Assembly: GCA_029964075.1 (NCBI GenBank)
Contig: CM057129.1
Coordinates: forward strand, 20,885,430 to 20,949,429
Direction: 5' to 3'
Origin: Patiria pectinifera
Lineage: Eukaryota; Echinodermata; Asteroidea; Valvatida; Asterinidae
Length of the DNA: 64,000 nt
The translations under genes were made by a program, and so were the position numbers. Below the pieces are notes generated by a model. It was not told where the DNA came from. It searched no databases and worked only from the letters and a program-made list of their open reading frames with translations. The first letter of the stretch is position 1; each line of letters starts with the position of its first letter. Below are positions 44,901 to 56,127 of this stretch, one piece after another.

Positions 44901-47900
44901 GGTCAAACTCCCCAAGCCTCATGCGGGTGTAGAACAATGGACGCACCAACGCCACCACGTCATCGTACGACACCATCTTCTTTAAGACTGCCTCTGTGAT
45001 GTAGGTATAGACGTTAGCTGTCACTGTTGTGAGATCCAGATTGACACCAGCCTTGACGCACACTGCGGCAGTCTCAAGAGGTGTAGACGTGTATTTGTGC
45101 GCAGCGTAAACTGCTCTCAGTGCACCCGCATCACTGACAACATAACCCTGAAAGCCAAATTGGTCGCGGAGGATGTCTCGCAGGAATCTTGTGTTGGCAC
45201 AAGCTGGTACTCCGTTGATGCTACATAAGATGTAATTTAAAAAAAAAAAAAATTAAAAAATGAACAAAACTACCGGAAACTGCGATCTGAATGGACTGAC
45301 CTGAAACACACAATCAAAAAAGTTTGAGCGTCTGACAATTCAATCTCAGCAGGTTGTTTCTCAGAGGATTTTTCGCTGACCACAACCTTGGGTAAAATCA
45401 GCATTAAAAAAGAAAAAACGGTCTCTAACCAACTTCATCAACGTTTACACTTGTGTCGGTATATGCAAGCATCTACATGTACTCACAATTAATCAGTAAA
45501 TTAAAAGTACCGACTAATTTTTTGAAACATTATCCAGAGAACTGACAATGGCGTTGGTACTTATCAGAAGTGAGAAAACCACTAGACTACTGGTGTAATT
45601 AAATCAGACAGAATGTACACTTGCACCTGAATCACCATCTGTACGGTTGTCCAGTGAATACACGTACATTTGAATGTATGCGCACGTGTATTCATACACA
45701 TGTACGCACTGCACGTGTTCATTTCTTCAAATCGTGAAGAAAAATACCAGAGAACAAAAGAGAACAATATCATCCACGATTCCCAGCATACGTCCGCGAT
45801 TGGGGTCGTGTACAAAACGTATGGGAGTCTTCCTAAAAAGTTAAGAGTACAAACAAAAGAGGGACAATAGGACATCCACGATCGACGGTGAACACACGTT
45901 TGTATGTGTATACTAGCACATCATTCAATGAACGAGTAGGCCTACATGTGTGTATTTTTTTGTAACGAATAACATGTACCTGTTGTAACTGCACATGATG
46001 CTGTAGCTACCAGCTTTGACGCACTCATGAAACTGGGGTAGAAAGGTCATGAAGAGGTCACGGTCTGATACCTGGGGAAGGTGAAAAATGCCGGGAAAAT
46101 ATTGACTTCTTTGAGTTCTTCATCCATGTTCAGATTAGTCTGTGCTACCAGTTAAGTACATATTTTACAAGTAGGAAGTTACACTTGTGCACATGCGTGC
46201 ATCTGGTACAGGTCTACATGTATGAGTTTGGTCAGCTGTGTATCGTGTACTCTTGCAAACGAGCAAGCAGGAAAGGTGATCATAAAGTGCATTTTGTGGG
46301 AACTACAGCCATAGAGGCACTGCATGAAGCTGTGCATGACACTTTTGTATTACCTGTGCTAACAAGTACTTTATATTCAAACAAACCCTGCTATATCGCA
46401 TATATTAAACCATGGTCCATACCCCACTATTCCATGATGATGCATGTGCCATTCCTGATGCACGTGCCATTCCTGAGTGCACGTGTGGATAACCGCTAAA
46501 AAATTCCTGTACAGCGTGTGCTTGTTCCATTTTTACTGTGAGTCAAGTTTACTTGAAGATAAATTTGTTATCCCACTTGCACTCGTGGAACATGGAAAAT
46601 GTAGTGCGTCTGTGTCCCATATGTGGGACACAGACAGACGCACTGCATTATTCCGTGTTCTACTCACTCTCCAGGATAACTAATAGTATGTGTACAGGTA
46701 CAGTACGTATATCACTGATTAATATTGACAATGTAGTCGAGACGTCAAACTCTGAGACCAAAACCAATGAGGTCCAAGACGGACGATAAGAGGTCAAAGC
46801 AAGATCACTATGGAATCACAACAAGTCCAGAATGGTCACTTTATAAAAAACAAATAGCATTTTCTCAAGACGTGTTGCAAAGGAAGTAGCTGAGCAATGG
46901 AAGATAGACAGTCCTGATGCAGATCGATCAAACCTTTCCCAATGGAAGAAATGTCTTCAGCCTTCAACTGACTGGTAAAGCACCAGGACCTGACATATCA
47001 CACGCCATGAGTCTCCTGCATGATGGCGCTACTGCAACCAACTGGCTACGTATGTTCTTGTCATCATCAATGGAACGATTGCAAGGTGCCCAAGATCTGG
47101 CGAAGGGCCACAGTGATTGTCCTTCCCAAGCATAATAACCCAAAGATGATCCAAAGAGCTACATTCCAAACTCTGTTGTATATCCCTTACAAGGTCCTTG
47201 AGCATCTGATCCATGGACGGGTGAACCCTATCATCGGCCCCCGACTGCCCCATGAGCAGACTGGATTCCGTCAAAGCAGGTGAACGGCTAACAAAGTGAC
47301 CCTCACCACGAGGGACACTGGGGATACATTTGAGGCACAACAAACAGCTGGAGCTGTATTTGTGGATCTGTCTTCTGCATATCGCCGTGTGGCACCGGGG
47401 TCTCAATGCGAAACTTCTACGACTACTACCAGACAGACATATGGTCCTCGTCATGTTGGAACTCATCTCTAACCAGAGCTTCTTTATGAAGACCAGCCAT
47501 GGCCAACAGAGCAGACTTCGTTGCCCGACAGTGGCATGCCCCACGGTTCCGTCCTCGCCTCATTGGTCTTTAACAAATATCTATGACATACCACCACCAT
47601 CTTAAAGAAGTATTGTTACGCCGATGACCTGGGTATTCTGGTGGCCCTCAAGCAATGGGAAGCCATCAAGAGAACTAGCCTAGACATGGATACCTTGTCA
47701 GCCTACCTGACAAGCTGGCGCCTAAAGCTCAGCATGGAGACAAGGGTCTCAGCAGCATTCCACTTGAACAACAAGAGGCCAAACGAGAGCTGGACGTTTA
47801 GGTCAACGGCAGACAATCACCCAAACACGTACCTTAGTGTGAAGTTAGACAGGTCTCGAGATCTCACCTACCAACAACATCGGGAAGGCCTACGCGACAA

Positions 47901-50900
47901 GGTCACAGCACGTGGAGCACTAATACACCGCCTCACAGGCACAGGAGCCAGCATCTCTACACTACACACTTCCGCCCTGGCCCTGGTCTACGCTTCCGCT
48001 AAATATTGTGCACCTGTAGGATGCCTAGGAGTGCTCACATGCACCTGGTACCGTAGACGAGAGCTTAAACGACATTCTCCATATGTCATCACTGACTGGG
48101 TGTGACCAACCCAGTTGAACAACTCCCAGTTCTAGCAGGAATGCCACAAGCTGCCCTGAAAGGAAAGCCCACGTTACAGCATAGGCTTGCCATGCACTCA
48201 ACCCAGACCACCAACTTCATCAGGTCATCACTGAAGAAGCTGGACAACCCTGCTGGACAACACGCACAGATGAAGCTTCAAATCAAGCCTGGTATGTGAC
48301 TGCAGAGCACAGGAACAGACAGCAAACCTGTCATGATTTTAGATACATTGAGAGAAGTATCGATTCTGCACTGCATGAAGATTTAGAAAATACCTCCTCT
48401 TGATATTTTACAGTGTTTGTGCTAGACGTTCGAAGCGCCGTGCTTAGCTGCGGCAAAACTAGAAACGAACAAAATAAAGGAGATATTTGTAGAGCAAGCA
48501 TAATGTACATGTACAGCGCAGCGGTGCAATTTCAACGTTGTAGAACACTGCTGGCTGGAACACATTTTTGCCCGGGAGTAGGGGGTGCTAAAGCATACAT
48601 GTATTCCAGCACCCACAGCACCCCCGTTCCCGCGGGCTTGTACTCTGGACATCTCTTCCACAGGCCACACAAGCTTGTCGAGAACTTTTGCGATGTGGTT
48701 GCAATGAGGACAGGGTTGCAGAGGGCAGTGCAAGTGCCGAAATGCAATACTCTAGTGCACCTATTTTTGCAAGTGCCTTGGACTTTGAACTGACAACTAA
48801 CAAAAAGAGGAACATTTGAGCATGACACCATATTTAAGGGCAGGTATTTTTGTGGACAAATCTGCAATATCGTTGGGACCACAAAAGCAATGGCAGGTAC
48901 TGAACTGTATTACATGCTTGCATTGCTAAAGGCACAATCCATGCATTGGATATCAAGTAATACAAGCATTCATGCATTGTGTTCATCTTTGGAGGGGCCA
49001 AAGCACAGACAGTGCCAGCTGGCCGTTGCAAATTGGGAAAGGGGAGGGGGAGGGGCGCCATTTTCCAAGAGTATGCTATTGTGGGACCTACCAAGATTGA
49101 GGTGGTGGGGTTGTGGCCGCCCTGCCCCCCTCCCCCTTCCGCCGCCAGTGCTAAATACCATGACTGTATGGCGAAATGTATAGTGTATACACATTAAACC
49201 TACATGTTCACATGTACCAGGTTTAAGTAAAAAAGTCACTCAATTAGGCCCAAAAAAAGTCTCCGGTTTCTGGTATGGAGATTGCCCAAAAAGTGGTGCG
49301 GCGACGCGGCTTTTTTTTTTTTTTTACCTGTTTTTTTTTTGGCTTCAAATGTAGACTGATGACTGCAAATGGTGCCCGACTAAAGTAAGTACAAATATAT
49401 GGGAGTCCAGAGAGGCCACATCAAGCTTATTCTCGATCATAACCCCATCTAAAAACACGTGAAAATTGTGTAGCAGCAGGATTCCAGTCAAACCAGTGAG
49501 TTTGGCGGTTTTGAGACATCATCTTTTATTGAAAAAAAACTTTTTCATTTTGCCGACGCGCATGGCTACGGCGACGCGCGCGCATACCAGAAACCGGAGA
49601 CTTTTGTTTTTGGCCTTAAGGCGTCCATTTTTGAAAATTTGTCAAAACGGCTGCAATATTGGACAATGGGTCAAACTGGCCAGCCGATTTTGTCATGGGA
49701 CAAATCTGTGATGACAAGTTTATTCGGAGGTCTTTAATTAGGTGCAAAATGTCATGCTTTTATTGGGAAAAAAATCATTTTATTCACACTTAATAAATAC
49801 CTTGGAGAGTTGATGGCTTCTGATTGGTTGAGACTCGATCACGTGGGGGTGTATTAACGGTGATATAAAGACTGGCTTCAAAGAATAAGCGAATAAATGG
49901 CCCCTGAACCAGCATTGATCCGGCCCCATGCAAGCCAATGATTGGCCAAATTTACAACAGTCCTACGGCAGCTTGTAACAATACAGCACTGCACATGCGC
50001 TCAACCACCATCGCGTGAAGACTTACGCGCACGTCGCAAAACAGTTACTATGGGTGCATGCGCGTAAGGAAGTTTTCAAACGTACGACATTGTACGCGGC
50101 GCGTAGAGCAGTATACCGAGGATGTTTACGACGAAAGTGTGGATCTGCGATTTACTTTCTGTAAACCCTTCACCCACTGACATATTTACCTTTCCTAAAC
50201 CGAGCATCTTTGTAATTCTGGACACAAGGAAAATGTAACCGAAGTTTGAGCTCCTTCCATCAGGTAAAATATGAACAAAATTGTTGTAATTTGTTTCGCT
50301 ACGGCACTGAGCAGAAGTTCATACCATGGACATTTTTATGCAATGATGAAGACATTGTCTCGTCCAGCGCAGGCTGGGCCCGGCCGGCTAGGGTGGTATA
50401 ACAACGCATATTGAAGAGACAGGGTACCACGCATAAGCTAAAAATATGGCCCATGAACTTGAACACAAAATATCGGCGACAAAAGAGTCCCAAAATTGGA
50501 GCATTTTAACTGTTTATTTCGTTAAAAAGGTATTTATTAATGGGAATAACAGTGTTATTCCCTTATTAATGCACCAAATACATGTAAATAACGAGCGAAG
50601 GCCATTGCTGTCATAGGCTAAATCTGTGATGACCCTATAGCCAATTTTATCTTTCTTAGGACATAGCCTACTCTGACTGTGTGCCTAATTTCATGCTTGT
50701 ATCATGATCATCAAAAGAACAATTCCTGCACCTACATGTATGATACTGGCATGACAAGATCTTTTCAACGGTAATGTACCTTCGCGTCAAAGGTGAATCG
50801 AGAAACAGGGTAGTTATCAGGCCCATCGTAGGCGGCATAGTGTTTGCAGCCAGCGTTGGCCCGGACGTAGCGCGAGTCATTTCCTTGCAAGCCAGTCACA

Positions 50901-52987
50901 TACGCTCTGGTCATCTCCCCGCTTAGAAACGGACCCTCACCGTATGTTTCCTATATAGTGTAATAAAAATGAGAAAAGCAAGATAAGATGGATGTGTATA
51001 CACTGCATGTGTGTTTTCACAAGTTGATTGCAAGCTGCATGGTATAAACATGAAACTTTGAACAAAGATCAACCATACATGATCCTGAAGTGTTACTCCG
51101 ACGTCAAGATGATGTCAAGTATTAAATTACAAGCGATTTTACATCAGAAAGTGACCACCCTTTTTCACTTCTAACTCTGAACAAAATGATCAATCATACT
51201 TTGTAATCTGACTGCCCATAACTTCATAAACTTTTCCTATGTACGTAAAGTCGCTTGACCTTTCCATCTAGGGTTACAGGAAGGTCAAAGTTAGGTGAAA
51301 TCAAAATGCACAGAAGCCTCAATTTAAGGGATTACGATACAATCTTGTAGGAACTTGAACCCTGGTCCAAAGCTATGAATATTTTGTAACGTCATCATGA
51401 CATCATTACCTGTTTCAAATTACAAGTGATTTCACTCGTGTAGTGTAGGCCCTACCGGTACATGCTTACTGAAATTTATCATGTACCCCAAAAGGTTTGT
51501 TTTTTTACTGTAAAGGCTGAAATTCGTGATCGGGGGAGACACCAATGGCAGCCCGGCAAACAATTTCCACCAAATTTCCAGGCACCGACTGGCAAGGTAG
51601 GTGCTGGAAAACTTGACAATTAGAAGGGGGGGGGGGGAATTCCTTAGTTGCTGGATGGTGATATTTTTTCATACAATTTATAAATTCACACATAAAGCCG
51701 TAGGGTTAAAAGTAAGGGGTTTAGAATCAAGCACCAAATAGTCATCTACATTCCTCGTGTTAAATAAAAGATACTTTAATTAGACACTTCCTTCGCAAGC
51801 GGCAAATTTTGTTGGTTTCTTTGTCAGGAGGGCACCAGGGGGGGGGGGGGGCACACTGGCAATTTGTGTGTGTGGGGGCAGGGGGCATGTTCCTCCCAGG
51901 TGCCCCCCTCCCCCTTGGCCACGCTCCTGTAATTGCCAAATGTGGCAGCAGCATTCTATAGTCTGCACATGTATGCAAATTGTTTCTATTAAACGAGCGC
52001 AATTTCCAGTACTTCCAACATGTGTGTCCGATGCACGGATATTCTGGCGAGTTCCTACCTGGTTGCGGCCCCACAGTGGGTGTCTCATGATGTTGATGAC
52101 AGGACTGAAGCAGCTTAGGCCACCTCGGGTTTGATAGATGCCGTGCTGGGTCAGGTTGTTGTGCCTGGCTCGGACCTCAGCACCAATAGCTTCGGCAACT
52201 CTGTACAGCAAATCTGTGCTAAAAAGGCCAATAAATAAATGGCATTAACAAAATTTGTTTATTTCTTTGTTTGTAATTCGGCAGTTGGCCAGGATAGCCC
52301 ACAAAAGTGTAGGCCTAAGAAAAAAATGGGGTCTGTTGCACTATTATTAATCTTTCCCATGAGATAAATTTAACGGTAATCCTTACCGTTAAGAAACCGG
52401 TCTGATATAAGGTTAAAAAACTCACCAAAACAGCTGACTAAATAACACTCAAAAGTAACATTATGATATTTCTTGACACATTTGAACAGGTGGCAATGAC
52501 ACCTTCTTGAATATCAGCAGGTTTAATTTTTAGCCTGCAAAAGTCAATTTGGTACTGGACAGTCATCTTCAAAAGTCAGTTTTGAACAGAACTTGTAAAA
52601 ATGGAGGTGTCCTAAGACAAGGATTACCATTTTAACGACTACAAATTACAATTACCTAAAAGTTGCAGCCAATCCAATAGACTGCGGGAATGATGTTGCA
52701 TTGTAGACCAGATCTCCGTGTAGGCATTCGTCGTCCCAGATGAAAGGGTTGATGTTTAGGCGGGGGATCGGCGGCGCCGGGTCGTTCTTGAACGCGCCGC
52801 CCCGCGCCATCTGAAGGGTCATTTCGTCCAGGGACAATCGGGACATCAAGTCATCCAGTCGCTCATCCCATGGGAGGGAATCGTCTTGGAACGGGAAAGT
52901 GGTCGTCACTACTCCCGGCAGGACGATCACTTGCACCAGGACGATGTAAAATAGGCCCCCTAGTAGAAAATTGCAGGCTGTCGACAT
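38994..52987 (-). CDS. GH3 beta-xylosidase-like gene C, complete, 10 coding exons, 751 aa
   Basis: Third and most upstream copy of the array. Exons in transcript order: 52987-52656, 52218-52059, 50950-50780, 46071-45980, 45220-44749, 43360-43138, 42691-42602, 42006-41795, 40869-40666, 39293-38994. The total is 2256 nt including the stop, in one open frame. Key residues: WDDECLHG in exon 1, MRHPLWGR in exon 2, K200-H201 in exon 3, the CSYNSINGVPACAN block across exons 4/5, nucleophile Asp282 in GYVVSDAGAL, the E-x-E-G-x-D-R motif at 488-494, and a C-terminal fibronectin-III-like domain starting near the FGYGLSYTKFEY block. The active-site surroundings are the most canonical of the copies. Expected to act outside the cell, for example in the gut, on xylan-like or arabinan-like oligosaccharides; this is inference from the family. 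Introns 3, 5 and 9 carry copy-specific transposon insertions. Confidence 0.92.
39920..40126. mobile_element. piggyBac-like MITE with TTAA target duplication, intron 9 of gene C
   Basis: 207 bp bounded by ttaa on both sides (39916-39919, 40127-40130). It begins ccccttaagcacgg and ends gagcgcatgggg, an imperfect inverted pair. Gene B has the empty site (tgtattaataaacatac). TTAA duplication with C-run ends is the mark of piggyBac-type elements. Confidence 0.8.
40352..40590. mobile_element. TIR element taggccatcagcct, intron 9 of gene C
   Basis: Starts taggccatcagcct and ends aggctgatggccta, perfect 14-bp inverted ends. Gene B lacks the whole 239 bp (agctttgctaatttc). ttt borders both sides, a possible 3-bp target duplication. 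No coding sequence inside. Confidence 0.75.
42295..42380 (-). repeat. tRNA-derived repeat, intron 7 of gene C
   Basis: Counterpart of 16170-16250. The B box gggttcgagtctcacc is intact, and the A box is weaker (aagttcggtggtcgagtc). Confidence 0.45.
43400..44574. mobile_element. hAT-like non-autonomous element in intron 5 of gene C
   Basis: 1175 bp starting cagggcttgaatt and ending aattcaaggcctg, imperfect inverted ends of the hAT type (CAGGG). gcatta is duplicated on both sides, and gene B shows the empty site (tatgtgcattagatt). The first and last 150 bases are rich in ggcc and gccgtcgtg. A palindromic run of ggcc units lies near 43683. No transposase domain is seen in its open frames. Confidence 0.75.
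46598..46649. repeat. Hairpin with 4-base slippage, intron 3 of gene C
   Basis: Left arm aatgtagtgcgtctgtgtccca, centre tat, then right arm tgggacacagacagacgcac plus tgcatt. The right arm has an extra 4 bases (one caga unit) and one mismatch; otherwise the pairing is complete over about 22 bp. Confidence 0.75.
46930..48300 (+). pseudogene. Broken LINE reverse transcriptase in intron 3 of gene C
   Basis: Reading across frames on the plus strand, reverse-transcriptase blocks appear in the usual order: LTGKAPGPDIS (about 46960), KVPKIWRRATVIVLPK (about 47088), YKVLEHLIHGRVNPI (about 47188), HEQTGFRQSR (about 47250), GAVFVDLSSAYRRV (about 47355), LNAKLLRLLPDRHMV (about 47403), and later YLSVKLDRSRDLTYQQH (about 47828). 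Many frameshifts and stops, and the catalytic YADD region reads only as YADDLGIL near 47617 in another frame. A dead copy, of a different lineage and opposite orientation from the LINE at 32218-35237. Confidence 0.75.
49247..49615 (+). mobile_element. PIF/Harbinger-like MITE, copy 1 (intron 3 of gene C)
   Basis: 369 bp with inverted ends (ggcccaaaaaaagtctccgg at left, ccggagacttttg...ggcc at right) and tta on both sides (49244-49246, 49616-49618). The 3-bp TWA target duplication and GGCC-type ends fit PIF/Harbinger. The interior contains matching cgacgcg words and long T runs. A copy in opposite orientation is at 55037-55404. Confidence 0.8.
51838..51930. mobile_element. G/C-tract repeat, intron 2 of gene C
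   Basis: Orthologous to the blocks at 5629 and 29508, with the terminus decayed to ccacgctcctg. Confidence 0.4.
52375..52628. mobile_element. TIR element in intron 1 of gene C (ggtaatcc ends)
   Basis: 254 bp from ggtaatccttac to ggattacc. Flanks aatttaac (52367-52374) and attttaac (52629-52636) match at 7 of 8 positions, a likely 8-bp target duplication. The interior matches 6425-6540 and 6890-6960 of the gene A copy. The insertion point is about 20-30 bp from that in gene A, measured on the shared intron. Confidence 0.7.
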
Positions 52988-53318
52988 TACGAATATTGTG
53001 AACACTAGAACAGGCTACGTTGGTGACGTGTGAATGGTCGGAGTGGGTGAAGAAAAATAAAAATATTTGAGCAAAAGTCGATTATTTACACAGTGCTTCC
53101 TGTCAGTTTTCACGCTTTTGCCTGAAGCCGCAACATATCAGGCAGAAGACAAATCACAAGTTATTTAGGGATTTGTTTCGGCTTCGCACGATGACCGACA
53201 TGACTGACAATGACTGATGCTGTGCCGCGCCCGTCGTTCGTTGTTCAAACCAAACCAACCATGGAGGGAACGTGGTCACGTGCGAAGGGTGCCATCATGT
53301 GACTGAGCTCCTCAAACC

Positions 53319-53819
53319 AGGGTACCGTAATAGCCAAATTCTGCTAAATGCACTTAAAAAGTCTGTCAGATTTATCAAAAATCTACCAAATTCTCCCAAA
53401 TTACTCGAAATACACTATAACCACTTAAAATCACATGCGGATGTTGCAGTTTTGCCTTAATTAAGGTTCAAATTACATTATAAACAATCTATAGTCACAT
53501 AAAAATATTTTGAAATTGTGTAAATTTCAGGCAAAACATGGTTGCGCCACCGACAAAGTCCGGTTCCCAGTGAACCTCAGCACCTAGACCAGCAAACCTG
53601 TCCCATTGTGCAAGGGTTTGTTTGAAAAGATGAAAGCTTTTTTCACACAAATGTACCTTTTTTTCAAATTTGCTATGTTTTTCTGTCAAATAACCATTTT
53701 TGCATAATTCTGCCAGAAATCTGCAAAAAAATCCATTCTGATAAATTTTCTTTCACACTCGTTTTTTTTACCAAAAATCTGTCAAAGTTAGCCGAAAATC
53801 GGCTAAAACAGTCACCCTT
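53319..53819. mobile_element. 501-bp insertion upstream of gene C with cctcaaacc duplication
   Basis: cctcaaacc stands on both sides (53310-53318, 53820-53828), while units A and B have it once or not at all. The insert begins agggtaccgtaatagcc and ends ggctaaaacagtcaccctt, loosely inverted ends. AT-rich interior without coding sequence. hAT-like on the basis of the 8-9 bp duplication. Confidence 0.65.
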
Positions 53820-53877
53820 CCTCAAACCTAAAAATAACAGAGTTCTCGAATAAAACTACTGAGGGCGCACTCACAAT

Positions 53878-55036
53878 TAGCTTGTGAAATTAATATGTTT
53901 TCGCGGCTTCGCCCCCTCCTGGCGTTTATGTCTCAGAACGGCAGTGTGCAATATGTGCAGGACCGCGCAGTGCATGCACGGTCGCACGCCACTATTGAAA
54001 AACCAATAAGCAAACAAACAAACAAAAACAACTTTCCAGCATCGACTCAAATTGCGCGCAAGAAAATAAAATGTAACTGGACTTATGTCTGTTCCGATCC
54101 ATGGACAGAACATACGGCATTTCCGCATTATGATTTTTTTCTGAGTTTATTTTTATGAGTAATGTTTTGATTTGATACAGAAATTAATTATAAAATTAAT
54201 TTTATGCACGAACATGCATGTAGTTCCATGAATTAACTGTTCGGCAAGTCTTATTTATAGGTCTCTAGATGAGGACTTTGCACTTTTAAGATGGAGTCGA
54301 CGTCACCCCCATTATTTACCTAAAACACATCCCTGACAAAGAACATTACATGTAGGCCTACCAAGTTTCAAACCCAAATCTGAATTGCAGTTAGTTTTCT
54401 CAATATAGAATTTTAGATTGTGCACTTTTAAAGGAAACATATAGTGGAAATTCAGCTCATCTTGTTTTCATGCACATTACTATGTGTTGCAACGATACAT
54501 ACAAGATACTTGTTTTCATTGGAAGTGACATGAAAGTGGTAGTTTTTCAATTATTAGCAAATCCTTTTATCAATGTAAGAGGGCGGCTATTTTGCTTTTG
54601 TCACACAAGGTACTCCTTGTCAAAAGTGCATGTGAACAGTACAAAAATAAAAGTCCTTCTAATTTACGCACAAAAAAAATGTTTTAAAGAAATATGGGCC
54701 AACACAGTTGTCCAAACAAGCTGTTTAAACATGATAAACAAGTAGAAAGAGGAGCTTACTCCATGAAAATGAAGAAAAAAATCTGGGATCTGCAATGCGC
54801 ATCGTTCCACACTTCATAACTAATTCCAATGATGAACTATTTCTGATTATTCACGGACTCAGCCCAAAGTAACCATGACTGACTAAATGTCAAATATTAT
54901 GCACTAAGATGAATAAGAACGTGTTATCACTAGAGAGCTGAATAGTCAGGCTACAACATACGTCGTTACAGTGTCAAACTATAGAAATCTTCAGGCCGAA
55001 CTTTTTCGAGAACATTTTCTTGAAATTTCCTAATAA
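53878..55036. other. Intergenic sequence between gene C and the GPCR, no gene seen
   Basis: AT-rich with only short frames that lack domain signatures. No transposon ends recognised in this stretch. Confidence 0.5.
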
Positions 55037-55404
55037 GGCCAACAAAACAGTCTCCGGTTTCTTGTATGCGCGCGCGTCGCCGTAGCCATGCGCGTCGGCA
55101 AAATGAAAAAGGGTGTTTTTTTTCAATGAAAGATGATGTCTCAAAACCGCCGAACTCACTGGTTTGACTGGAATCCTGCTGTTGCACAATATTTTACGTG
55201 TTTTTAGATTGGGTTATGGTCGAGAATAAGCTTTATGTGGCCTCTCTGGACTTCCATAATATTTGCACTTAGTTTAGTCGGGCACCATTTGCAGTCATCA
55301 GCCGACATTTGAAGCAAAAAAAAATCAGGTAAAAAAAAAAAGCCGCGTCGCCGCACCACTTTTTGGGCAAGCTCCATACCAGAAACCGGAGACTTTTTTT
55401 GGCC
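55037..55404 (-). mobile_element. PIF/Harbinger-like MITE, copy 2, upstream of the GPCR
   Basis: 368 bp, the reverse complement of 49247-49615 along its whole length, with taa flanking both sides (55034-55036, 55405-55407). No coding sequence. Confidence 0.8.
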
Positions 55405-55465
55405 TAATGCTCACTCCTGTGGGCTGCTGTGTTCGGCATACAAGGTAGATTGTACACGTGTACAT

Positions 55466-55627
55466 GCAGAAGGGACTGTTCCAGGCGTGTGAAAACGACA
55501 AAAATACGACTTGGGTCAAGTCTAAATTGCGATAGGCTCTTTACACACGCAGAAAGGACTGTTCCAGGCGTGTGAAAACGACAAAAATACGACTTGGCTC
55601 AAGTCTAAATTGCGATAAGCTCTTTTC
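55466..55627. repeat. 83-bp tandem duplication about 0.5 kb upstream of the GPCR start
   Basis: Two nearly identical units begin gcagaa(g/a)ggactgttcc at 55466 and 55549. Each contains ccaggcgtgtgaaaacgac and a near-palindromic gacttg(g/-)gtcaagtc or gacttggctcaagtc. Confidence 0.85.
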
Positions 55628-56127
55628 ATCTAATGAACATTCGTGACCGGGTATAGTATAGCATGAGTCAAAATCCTCATACTGGTAACTGCGCAGTGAC
55701 AATAATTTTACTGTCGACATGAGCTGATGATCGAGGTCTGTAAAATGCACTCGTTATTTCTGTCGTAAATTGAGTCGGAAACGAGCAGCTGAAAGCCTAT
55801 ATATTACACCGCTCAAATTGTTTTATTGCGCTGGTAATACTGCAGGTAATAAATAGTCTCACGTAATGGAAGCTCCTGCATGCTCTTCAATTTGATCGAT
55901 TGCGTTTTGTTTGAAACTGCAATGGAATAATTATCATTACACTGATCCCTATTTTTGGTGCGGTGAAGTACTGAAGCGCGCGGCAATGAATTCGATATGA
56001 CTTAGTATATCACGACCAGTAAAACAAAATACTGACAAAGAATTAGGTTGACGTAGGCCGTATGTTTTTTGCATAGGAGATGTGTAATATGCTGCCATGA
56101 TCGCACACACATGAGCTGTCTGTGACA

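Larger units (their letters stand above)
36767..53877. repeat. Segmental duplication unit C (gene C with both flanks)
   Basis: Aligns with unit B from 36767 to about 53877. The shared right end is the stretch ...actgagggcgcactcac, present near 7739 (A), 31044 (B) and 53860 (C). Copy-specific insertions at 39920, 40352, 43400, 49247, 52375 and 53319 interrupt the alignment. Confidence 0.8.

Noticed and set aside
48413..48793. 126-codon plus-strand frame in intron 3 of gene C
   Set aside because: No recognised domain, and it overlaps open frames on the opposite strand; likely chance.
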